A stretch of 5,752 bases of DNA, taken from positions 1 to 5,752 of the forward strand of contig JAFGRZ010000305.1 in NCBI GenBank assembly GCA_016934895.1, written 5' to 3'. Under the pieces are notes generated by a model, which saw only the letters and a program-made list of their open reading frames with translations, had not been told where the DNA came from and searched no databases. Source of the DNA: Candidatus Aminicenantota bacterium (GTDB lineage Bacteria > Acidobacteriota > Aminicenantia > Aminicenantales > UBA8522). How positions within the stretch are numbered: the first letter of the stretch is position 1; the number at the start of each line of letters is the position of its first letter. Below, piece by piece: positions 1 through 5,352 of this stretch. The position numbers were made by a program, and so were the translations under genes.

Positions 1-1
1 G

Positions 2-496
2 CGGACTCCCAAAGACTCCGAGACCTTCCGGTCCTATGGAGTCGGTGCCGGGGAGATCCAGCGGACGATCCCGATTCAGCCGCGGGAGACGCCGTCTGCG
101 GCCGAGAATGAGGCCCTTCGCGATGACCGCCGGCTTTTGGAGACGCCTCCCCCGGCCGAGAATGCGGTCCGACAAGATGACCTTCAACCTTCAGATAATC
201 CGGCGGCGCCGGCCGTCCAGGCCGCTCTTCCGGCCGACGAACACGAGCGCCAGCATGAGGAAGAACACCACAACCGGGTGGGCTCTTTCCTCATAACGGG
301 TCAGCACACTCTTCGTGATATCGAACGCGCGACGGGCATATCGGCGCGCGAGATCTTGAGGAGGATGGGCCTTCCGGAGCGAACCCCGGCGAATGAAACC
401 CTGGGACGGCTGCGGAGGCGCTACGGATTCGAAATCGATCAGGTCAGGGATGTCGTGTCCCGGCTTCTTGAGGAAAAAGGGGCTCGCCGGGATTGA
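2..496 (+). CDS. C-terminal part of an unrecognised protein with a duplicated helical module (5' partial)
   Basis: The frame is open from the left edge of the window to a TGA at 494-496, so about 164 residues are visible and the true start lies upstream; a TTG at 137 is in frame but has no convincing ribosome site and is unlikely to be the start. The visible protein begins with a Pro/Glu/Asp-rich, probably disordered linker that contains two copies of a 14-residue unit (ETP..AEN....DD). A charged stretch HERQHEEEHHN leads into a compact C-terminal module of about 60 residues: TLRDIERATGISAREIL, then LGLP-like MGLPERTP, then LGRLRRRYGFEIDQVRDVV. The two halves resemble each other (TL..I....G.....I and TL.RLRR.YGF.....V), suggesting a duplicated helix-turn-helix-like fold. 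From memory, similar tails occur at the end of some membrane 4Fe-4S or cytochrome-b-like redox proteins, but nothing upstream is visible to confirm this. It ends 7 nt before the Fe-S scaffold gene, so the two are probably cotranscribed. Coding status is likely; function is unknown. Confidence 0.7.
   Translation, partial: RTPKDSETFRSYGVGAGEIQRTIPIQPRETPSAAENEALRDDRRLLETPPPAENAVRQDDLQPSDNPAAPAVQAALPADEHERQHEEEHHNRVGSFLITGQHTLRDIERATGISAREILRRMGLPERTPANETLGRLRRRYGFEIDQVRDVVSRLLEEKGARRD
86..181 (+). repeat. Degenerate direct repeat inside the linker of the first gene (54-bp period)
   Basis: Two 42-nt units at 86-127 and 140-181 start 54 nt apart and match at 32 of 42 positions by hand comparison. 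Both begin GAGACGCC, share the 11-nt core GGCCGAGAATG and end GATGAC. They encode ETPSAAENEALRDD and ETPPPAENAVRQDD. The spacing is a multiple of three, so the reading frame is kept. No third unit is visible on either side. Most substitutions leave the acidic/Pro/Ala character of the linker intact, which supports in-frame duplication of a disordered segment. Confidence 0.65.
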
Positions 497-503
497 AATC
501 GCC

Positions 504-1028
504 ATGGATCTCGATCAAAATAGGGATATCGACCGGGTAAAGAGAATGACGGACATGGATGACAAAGACGAAATCGAGAAATTCACCCGCCAGCTTCAAG
601 AGCAAATCATGGAGGATATCCGGCAGACCTACGGTCCCGCCGTGATGGATCATTGGCAGAACCCGCGAAATTTCAGATCCATCGAGAATCCCGACGGCCG
701 CGCCCGGGTGCAGGGCGTTTGCGGGGATACGGTGGAGATGTTTGTGAAGGTGAAGGACGAGACAATCGCCGAGTGCGGCTTCCAGACGGATGGCTGCGGG
801 ACCACCATCGTCTGCGGCAGCGTGGCCACCGAGCTGGCTTCAGGGAAGTCGATCATCGAGGCCCTGGGAGCGGTCAGCGCCGCCGAGATTCTCAAAATCT
901 TGGGCGGACTCCCCGAGTCCGATGTGCATTGCGCCCAGTTGGCGGCGGAGGCGCTCCGCCGGGCGTTGGCCGATTATCTCTCTCAGAAGAACGCACCCTG
1001 GAAAAAAAAATATCGGAATTCACAATAA
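504..1028 (+). CDS. IscU/NifU N-terminal-type Fe-S cluster assembly scaffold protein
   Basis: The product (174 residues from this start) is a U-type scaffold, on which Fe-S clusters are assembled in the cytoplasm before transfer to apoproteins. The family signature is clear: YGPAVMDHWQNPRNF (residues 43-57) corresponds to the usual Y...V..H..NPRN, PDG follows at 63-65, and the three cluster-ligand cysteines lie at C73 (CGDT), C98 (DGCGTT) and C143 (VHCAQLA). D75 sits where the family has its conserved Asp. Two further cysteines, C91 and C104, are non-standard. About 40 charged residues precede the domain, longer than usual for IscU; ATGs at 546, 555 and 609 are in frame, none has a strong ribosome site, and the true start may be downstream of 504. 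No cysteine desulfurase is visible next to it, and there is no NifU C-terminal domain. The last codons include nine consecutive A (1002-1010). The gene lies 7 nt after the upstream gene and 14 nt before the Spy-like gene, suggesting one transcript. Family call is firm; client proteins are unknown. Confidence 0.93.
   Translation: MDLDQNRDIDRVKRMTDMDDKDEIEKFTRQLQEQIMEDIRQTYGPAVMDHWQNPRNFRSIENPDGRARVQGVCGDTVEMFVKVKDETIAECGFQTDGCGTTIVCGSVATELASGKSIIEALGAVSAAEILKILGGLPESDVHCAQLAAEALRRALADYLSQKNAPWKKKYRNSQ
1002..1010 (+). other. A9 run, possible -1 slippage site at the end of the scaffold gene
   Basis: Nine consecutive A encode three Lys codons just before the end of the scaffold gene and contain an in-frame A AAA AAA heptamer (1004-1010). 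After a -1 shift the reading passes through KKISEFTIRKEVI without a stop and enters the downstream Spy-like gene in its own frame. Use of this site is an inference only; no stimulatory hairpin was identified and the strong Shine-Dalgarno lies downstream, not upstream, of the run. Confidence 0.25.
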
Positions 1029-1030
1029 GG

Positions 1031-1038
1031 AAGGAGGT
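1031..1038 (+). promoter_or_regulatory. Strong Shine-Dalgarno fixing the start of the Spy-like gene
   Basis: AAGGAGGT lies 4 nt before the ATG at 1043. It decides the start, because the same frame is open far upstream (to about 653) inside the scaffold gene, and the sequence directly after this ATG is a typical signal peptide. Confidence 0.85.
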
Positions 1039-1042
1039 CATC

Positions 1043-1651
1043 ATGAAACCAAGAACCGTCCGGACCGTTTGGCTGTTCCTGGCGCTTTTTACAGCCGCCG
1101 CCGTCTCCGGTCTGGCGCAATGGAGACAGCCCGGGTCGTGGGGTTACCCGGGGGTTAACCTGGCCGACGAACAACTGGCCAGGATCCAGGAGGTGCGGCT
1201 GGCCTTCCAGGAAAGGCTCATGCCTCTCCGGTTGGAATGGGAGAAAGCCCAAATGAATGTGGACAGGTTGTTCGGTCAGAAGGCCGACCAGAAGCAGATG
1301 GACGCCGCCCTGGCGGAGCTGGATAAGATCGAACTCGAAATGGAGAAGGCCTACCAGGATCATTGGAACGAAGTGCGGAATATTCTGGATGAGGAACAAA
1401 GAGTCGCTTTCGACCGGTTCGGCGGACTCGGTTTGGGCCTGGGCTGGGGAGCCAACCCAAGGTGGGGAATGCGTTCGGGCTGGGGCCGAGGCTTTGGTCC
1501 GGGCTGGGGCCGAGGCTTTGGTCCGAGCTGGGGCATGGGGATGAGAGGATACCGGCCCGGGTGGGGCCAAGGCATGGACCCCGGGTACGGCCGCGGCTGG
1601 GGACCCGGACTGGGAAGAGGGTATTACTGCCCCTGGTACCGCTGGCGCTGA
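1043..1651 (+). CDS. Exported Spy/CpxP-like periplasmic protein with Gly-Trp-Arg-rich tail
   Basis: The 202-residue product begins with a Sec signal peptide: basic MKPRTVR, a hydrophobic core at about 9-21, and a likely signal peptidase I site after SGLA (residue 25). Residues 40-126 form a helical domain with two LTxxQ-like motifs, LADEQ (40-44) and LDEEQ (115-119), separated by charged amphipathic helices. This is the layout of the Spy/CpxP/zinc-resistance family of small periplasmic chaperones and metal-stress proteins. Residues 127-202 are a low-complexity tail of Gly, Trp, Arg, Pro and Met with repeated GWG.G units, including two identical GWGRGFGP octapeptides, ending in YYCPWYRWR with a single cysteine at 196. 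Gly-rich tails occur on some members of this family; the Trp/Arg bias without histidine is unusual and its purpose is unknown. The start has an excellent Shine-Dalgarno. It sits 14 nt after the Fe-S scaffold gene, hinting at a shared role under metal or redox stress, but this is inference. Confidence 0.82.
   Translation: MKPRTVRTVWLFLALFTAAAVSGLAQWRQPGSWGYPGVNLADEQLARIQEVRLAFQERLMPLRLEWEKAQMNVDRLFGQKADQKQMDAALAELDKIELEMEKAYQDHWNEVRNILDEEQRVAFDRFGGLGLGLGWGANPRWGMRSGWGRGFGPGWGRGFGPSWGMGMRGYRPGWGQGMDPGYGRGWGPGLGRGYYCPWYRWR
1477..1524 (+). repeat. Perfect 24-bp tandem repeat (two copies) in the Spy-like tail
   Basis: The units at 1477-1500 and 1501-1524 are identical over all 24 bases, starting GGGCTGGGGCCGAGG. 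Each encodes one GWGRGFGP octapeptide (residues 146-153 and 154-161). A third, diverged unit follows (GAGCTGGGGC). Perfect identity at the DNA level points to recent duplication and possible copy-number variation. Confidence 0.9.
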
Positions 1652-1743
1652 GGCCTCCTTGAGGAAGTCCCGGCATCTGGAGAAAATAGGAAGGCAGAAA
1701 AAGCGCCGGCTTTCGCGAGTCGTAGATCTCGAAGGAGGATCGT

Positions 1744-2565
1744 ATGTTGACATGGTCAAAATTCACCGCCGCTTGTGCGGCGCTTCTCATCTTGAGTGCG
1801 TCGTCCGCGCTTGAGAGCCAAGCGCAAGACGGACTTCATTCAGATCGGACTCTGCGCTTCACCATCCTTTATGACAATTATCTTCATAAGGAGGGAACCA
1901 GGGCGGACTGGGGATTCTCCTGCCTGATCGAAGGGACGGAGAAAACCATCCTCTTTGACACCGGAACCCAGCCTCAGATACTCCTGCACAATGCCGATAC
2001 ATTGGGAGTCGACCTGAAAAAGGTGGGCCAGATCGTCATCAGCCATGACCACGGCGATCACACCGGCGGCCTGTCCGCCGTCCTGGAGAGAAACTCCGGG
2101 GTCACGGTCTTCTTTCCGATTTCTTTTCCCTCGTCCTTCAGACGCAGCGTTGAGAATTTCCAGGCTAAAGCTCAGACCGTAGGTCAGCCTACTGAAATCT
2201 GCCGGAATGTCTATTTGACCGGCGAGATGGGCGACCGGATCAAGGAGCAGTCCCTGCTCATCGATACGGCCAAAGGCCTGATCGTCGTCACCGGCTGCTC
2301 CCATCCGGGCATCGTCAATATCCTCAAGCGCTCCCGGGAAGTCGTCGACAAGCCGATCCGGCTTGTTTTCGGCGGATTTCATTTGGGGGGGGCGTCGGAG
2401 GCCGAAATGCGGGAGATCATCGCGGCCTTCCGCTCCCTGAAGGTGGAAAAGTGCGGCGCCACCCACTGCACCGGCGATGCCCAGATCGCCATGTTCAAGC
2501 AGGCGTTCGGCGAGAACTATGTTTCTATGGGGACCGGGAGAGTCATTGAAATCGCTGATTTTTGA
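1744..2565 (+). CDS. Exported MBL-fold metallo-hydrolase, dihydropterin-phosphate synthase-like (COG1237 type)
   Basis: The 273-residue product has an N-terminal signal peptide (hydrophobic about 7-22, likely cleavage after residues 25-27, SQA) followed by a complete metallo-beta-lactamase-fold domain. The metal motif is SHDHGDHTGG with H101, H103, D105 and H106; further probable ligands are H187 in TGCSHPG, H213 in GGFHL and H241 in ATHCTGD. The conserved DWGFSCLIEG (55-64) and TILFDTG (68-74) are typical of the family named after the archaeal enzyme making 7,8-dihydropterin-6-yl-methyl-4-(beta-D-ribofuranosyl)aminobenzene 5'-phosphate in methanopterin biosynthesis. Most bacterial members have no proven substrate, so that name should not be taken as function. 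Export would place it outside the cytoplasm, odd for a pterin biosynthetic enzyme. The start is supported by AAGGAGGA at 1732-1739. It follows a 92-nt gap, the largest in the window, and is a clear paralog of the gene at 3318. Confidence 0.9.
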   Translation: MLTWSKFTAACAALLILSASSALESQAQDGLHSDRTLRFTILYDNYLHKEGTRADWGFSCLIEGTEKTILFDTGTQPQILLHNADTLGVDLKKVGQIVISHDHGDHTGGLSAVLERNSGVTVFFPISFPSSFRRSVENFQAKAQTVGQPTEICRNVYLTGEMGDRIKEQSLLIDTAKGLIVVTGCSHPGIVNILKRSREVVDKPIRLVFGGFHLGGASEAEMREIIAAFRSLKVEKCGATHCTGDAQIAMFKQAFGENYVSMGTGRVIEIADF

Positions 2566-2629
2566 ACGTCGGACCGACTGAACGGCCGCGTTTTTCCATC
2601 CGTCCCCGCGCGGCAGGCGATTATTGAGA

Positions 2630-3259
2630 ATGAATAAGGACATCATCGACCATTTCGAGAGAAGCTGGAAGGAATACGACGAATGGTACGAGACACATCC
2701 GGCGATCTACCAGTCGGAACTGGCTGCTTTGGCGCAAGTCATTCCCTCCGGAGCCGGGCTCGAGATCGGAGTGGGCACAGGCCGGTTCGCCGTCCCTCTC
2801 GGAGTACGCTTCGGCCTGGACCCGGCGATCCCTATGTTGAAGCTCTCCAGAAGGCGAGGGATCTTGGCCGTCCAAGGCCTGGGCGAGAGCCTTCCTTTCA
2901 AAGATGAATCCTTTGACTTCGTCCAAATTGTCTTCGTAATCGAGTTCGTCGATCATATCGTTCCCTTTCTAAGGGAAGCGGTCAGGACGATCAGGAGAAA
3001 AGGAGATTTGATTCTGGGCTTTATCGACAGAGACAGTTCGTGGGGGCAGTACTATGCCCGGGAATCAACCCATAGAGAGAATTTCCATCCGCCTTCTCCG
3101 AAACAAATCCTGATGATCTTCCAAGACATCGGGCTGGAATTTCGAGAGGCCTTTCAGACATTGTTTCAAGCCCCCGCCCATATCGGCCCAGAAGAAGAAC
3201 CTCTGGCCGGGTTCGGAAAAGGAGGATTTGTCGTTTTCGCTGCGACAAAAAAACGATGA
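2630..3259 (+). CDS. Class I SAM-dependent methyltransferase (Methyltransf_11 type)
   Basis: The 209-residue product has the Rossmann methyltransferase motifs in order: motif I LEIGVGTGRF (44-53) that binds S-adenosylmethionine, an acidic residue D64 at the end of beta-2 (GLDPAIPML) expected to hold the ribose, and motif III/IV ESLPFKDESFDFV (86-98). It continues with a family-typical REAVRTIRRKGDLILGFIDR segment and a C-terminal substrate region. No signal peptide is present, so it should be cytoplasmic. The length is normal for small stand-alone members. The substrate cannot be read from the sequence; lack of RNA- or DNA-binding additions favours a small molecule. The ATG at 2630 is preferred; a TTG two codons earlier (2624) is an equally possible start because it has the better-placed AGG (2615-2617), but the ribosome site is weak for both. 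It lies between the two hydrolase paralogs, 64 nt after one and 58 nt before the other, which suggests a common pathway or substrate class. Confidence 0.87.
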   Translation: MNKDIIDHFERSWKEYDEWYETHPAIYQSELAALAQVIPSGAGLEIGVGTGRFAVPLGVRFGLDPAIPMLKLSRRRGILAVQGLGESLPFKDESFDFVQIVFVIEFVDHIVPFLREAVRTIRRKGDLILGFIDRDSSWGQYYARESTHRENFHPPSPKQILMIFQDIGLEFREAFQTLFQAPAHIGPEEEPLAGFGKGGFVVFAATKKR

Positions 3260-3317
3260 TGAATATCGGTCTACCCGCCCATGAATTTGGCCGGCCACTC
3301 CGAGCGGAGCCGCTTCG

Positions 3318-4043
3318 ATGAGAGACCATCCGGCCATTCAATTGTCCGTCGTCTATGATAACAATCCCTATGACGAGAAGCTCAGGACGGATTGGGGTTT
3401 TGCCTGCCTTGTCGAAGGACTGGAAAAAACCATCCTTTTCGACAGCGGAGCCGACGGCCGAATCCTGCTCTCCAATATGGAGAAGATGGGTATCCCGCCG
3501 CCCGGGATCGACGTGGTTGTCCTCTCTCATGCTCATCGGGATCACACCGGGGGTTTGAATGACCTTCTGGGCCGAAATCCGAAAATCGAGGTCTGGCTGC
3601 CCCATTTTTTTTCCGCTGAGTTCAAGGAGGAAATTCTCAAAAAGGGGGCCGGAGTCGTGGACGTGGAAGAATCCCGGGGAATCTGCGAGGGCGCGCATAC
3701 CTCCGGAGTGATTGAAGGCTGGATCAAGGAGCAGTCCTTGGTGCTGGATACGGAGAAGGGGCTCGTCCTTATGACCGGCTGTGCTCATCCGAGGATCGCC
3801 CATATCATCGCCCGGGTCAGGGAGACGTTCAAAAAAGATATCCATATGGCCCTGGGAGGTTTTCATCTGGCTGGTTTCGAAAAGAAGGAGATCAGCGAGA
3901 TCATCCGCACATTCCGGAATTCCGGGATCGAGACCGTCGGCCCCGCCCATTGCTCGGGAGACGAGGCCAGAGCGCTTTTTTCCGAGGAATATGGGGATGA
4001 TTTTCTCCTCATGGGAGTCGGGAGGAAAATCCGGCTCCCGTAA
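3318..4043 (+). CDS. Cytosolic MBL-fold metallo-hydrolase, dihydropterin-phosphate synthase-like, paralog of the exported one
   Basis: The 241-residue product is a complete MBL-fold hydrolase without signal peptide. Its metal motif is SHAHRDHTGG (H71, H73, D75, H76), with H157 in TGCAHPR, H183 in GGFHL and H211 in PAHCSGD as further likely ligands. It shares with the gene at 1744 the blocks YDN, R.DWGF.CL.EG.EKTILFD, IKEQSL and TGC.HP, and even a 17-nt identical DNA word (GGATCAAGGAGCAGTCC at 2237-2253 and 3721-3737), so the two arose by duplication but are now well diverged. Arg74 within HAHRDH replaces the Gly of the exported paralog, which may alter the active-site entrance. The ATG at 3318 has a modest CGGAG site 8 nt upstream; the CTCC at 3298-3301 could pair with that GGAG in a weak four-base hairpin, which is speculative. 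As with its paralog, the pterin name is inherited from archaea and the real substrate is unknown. It is followed 27 nt later by the aminotransferase. Confidence 0.9.
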   Translation: MRDHPAIQLSVVYDNNPYDEKLRTDWGFACLVEGLEKTILFDSGADGRILLSNMEKMGIPPPGIDVVVLSHAHRDHTGGLNDLLGRNPKIEVWLPHFFSAEFKEEILKKGAGVVDVEESRGICEGAHTSGVIEGWIKEQSLVLDTEKGLVLMTGCAHPRIAHIIARVRETFKKDIHMALGGFHLAGFEKKEISEIIRTFRNSGIETVGPAHCSGDEARALFSEEYGDDFLLMGVGRKIRLP

Positions 4044-4070
4044 TCACCGGATCTGTTTTAGGAGGCTCGA

Positions 4071-5327
4071 ATGAACGATCATCCGGAATTCCCATCCGCG
4101 CTTTTGAGAAAAGTCTGGTCGTTGATGCCCGAAGGCATCCGTCAGACGGTGAGTTCGGAACCCATTATTCCGGCCATCGCGGCCCGGGCGAAAACGATCG
4201 CCGCTTCCCGTCCGGATTTCATTCGCAGCGACCAGGGGCAGGTGGTGGGTATCTTCCCGGAGAAGGAAATTTTCTACGGTCCGTCCGCCGGCCTGGAGGA
4301 GCTCAGAGATTTGGTCGCCCGCTTCTGGACAAATGCGTACAACCTTAAAGGAAAGCCGGGGCTCCCTCCCCACGGGCTCGATAAAAGACACGTCGCCATC
4401 GTCTCCGGCGCGACTGAAGGGCTGTCAATCGTCATGCACCTCGTCGCCTTCGGGCGGAATGTCGGCCTCATGTCTTTGTTTTGGAGCAATTACAAGGGGA
4501 TCATCAGGAACGCGGGGGGAAATCCTGTCGTCGTCCCGCTGTTCGATGCGGAATATAAAATCGACTTCAAAAAAGCGGAAAACTTGATCAGAGAAAAAGA
4601 GATCACCTCGCTTCTGATCAATTTTCCAAATAACCCTTCGGGAGACATCCTCAGCGATGAGGAGATGGCCGGGCTGGCCGGGCTGGCCGATGATCTCGAT
4701 CTCGTCCTCATTTCGGACGAAGTCTACAATTTTATCCGTTACAAAGGCGATCCCCAGTCGATGCTGGCCTTCGCGCCCGAGAGGACGATCGTGGTCAGCT
4801 CGGCCTCGAAAGAATATCTCATCCCCGGGGCCAGGGTGGGCTACGTTCTGTCCGCCGACGAAACCTTCGCGGGCTCCTGGATGCCCAAAATGATCCGATC
4901 CTTCTCGTCATCGCCGAATGTTCTGGGCCAGCGGGTGCTGGTGGATATATTAAAGGAAGAGGTGAGCGATTTCGAGAACGGCCGGGCGCCCAGGATTATC
5001 ACCGAAGTCAAAAAAGAGCTCGAAGAGCGCTGCCGCCTCATCATCTCCGTCCTCAGGGACAAAGGATTTTCGCTGGCCGGAAGAGACGAGGATTTCCCTT
5101 CGGGGGCGATCAGCGTTCTGGCCCGGTTGCCGGAGTGGATCAAGGTGGACGACAAAGCCTTTGTCGATAAAGCCATGGAACTCGAAAAATTCAGCGCCAT
5201 CCCCGCGTCCGTTTTCGGCGCGCCCGGATGTCTGCGCTTCGGTTACGCGGGAATGCCCAGGGAGGACATCGGGAGGCTTTCCCGTCACCTTCAGGATGTC
5301 CTGGACTATTATCGAAAGAATCAATGA
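4071..5327 (+). CDS. PLP-dependent aminotransferase, class I/II (fold type I)
   Basis: The 418-residue product has the complete set of aspartate-aminotransferase-superfamily residues: phosphate loop SGATEG (112-117), the PLP-stacking aromatic W138 in FWSNY, N188 in NFPNNPSG, D216 and Y219 in SDEVY, the Schiff-base lysine K247 in SSASKEY, R255 in GARVGYV, and the substrate-carboxylate arginine R389 in CLRFGYAG. It should therefore transfer an amino group between an amino acid and a 2-oxo acid in the cytoplasm; length is normal for the family. Which amino acid cannot be told. The start has AGGAGG at 4060-4065 with 5 nt spacing. A 9-bp direct repeat (TGGCCGGGC, 4666-4683) encodes the AGLAGLA stretch of a surface helix. 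The gene lies 27 nt downstream of the cytosolic hydrolase and 25 nt upstream of the flavoprotein, so cotranscription is likely. A relative with lyase or racemase activity on the same fold cannot be excluded. Confidence 0.92.
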   Translation: MNDHPEFPSALLRKVWSLMPEGIRQTVSSEPIIPAIAARAKTIAASRPDFIRSDQGQVVGIFPEKEIFYGPSAGLEELRDLVARFWTNAYNLKGKPGLPPHGLDKRHVAIVSGATEGLSIVMHLVAFGRNVGLMSLFWSNYKGIIRNAGGNPVVVPLFDAEYKIDFKKAENLIREKEITSLLINFPNNPSGDILSDEEMAGLAGLADDLDLVLISDEVYNFIRYKGDPQSMLAFAPERTIVVSSASKEYLIPGARVGYVLSADETFAGSWMPKMIRSFSSSPNVLGQRVLVDILKEEVSDFENGRAPRIITEVKKELEERCRLIISVLRDKGFSLAGRDEDFPSGAISVLARLPEWIKVDDKAFVDKAMELEKFSAIPASVFGAPGCLRFGYAGMPREDIGRLSRHLQDVLDYYRKNQ

Positions 5328-5352
5328 TTTTTACCGGATGAAAGGAGCCCAC

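Noticed and set aside
653..1042. Open + frame upstream of and continuous with the Spy-like gene
   Set aside because: This part overlaps the scaffold gene in another frame, has Arg/Gly/Pro-rich shadow composition, and the signal peptide plus strong ribosome site place the real start at 1043.
1659..1687. Promoter-like TTGAGG and GAAAAT with 17-nt spacing in the 92-nt gap before the exported hydrolase
   Set aside because: Only four of six matches in each box; such matches are common by chance. The gap remains the most likely place for an internal promoter.
1700..1713. Inverted repeat AAAGC-GCCG-GCTTT in the same gap
   Set aside because: A five-base stem without a T run; not enough for a terminator or an operator call.
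2385..2392. Run of eight G inside the exported hydrolase, considered as a frameshift or phase-variation site
   Set aside because: The reading frame continues correctly through GGFHLGG into the conserved C-terminus, so no frameshift is present, and one run is not evidence of phase variation.
2581..2595. Terminator-like AACG-GCCG-CGTT hairpin followed by TTTTT after the exported hydrolase
   Set aside because: The stem is only four base pairs with two A-T pairs, too weak for an intrinsic terminator.
3289..3309. GGCCGGCC palindrome and CTCC/GGAG hairpin before the cytosolic hydrolase, considered as a translational switch
   Set aside because: The stem is four base pairs and no conserved riboswitch features are seen.
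3021..3950. Long open frame on the - strand (309 codons), and similar ones at 1840-2646 and 983-1759
   Set aside because: They lie opposite genes with intact family motifs, show no recognisable domain or ribosome site, and are expected from the codon pattern of GC-rich genes; the first two resemble each other only because the sense genes are paralogs.
4666..4683. 9-bp tandem repeat TGGCCGGGC in the aminotransferase
   Set aside because: It encodes a simple AGL-type helix stretch and fits ordinary coding sequence; no further copies.
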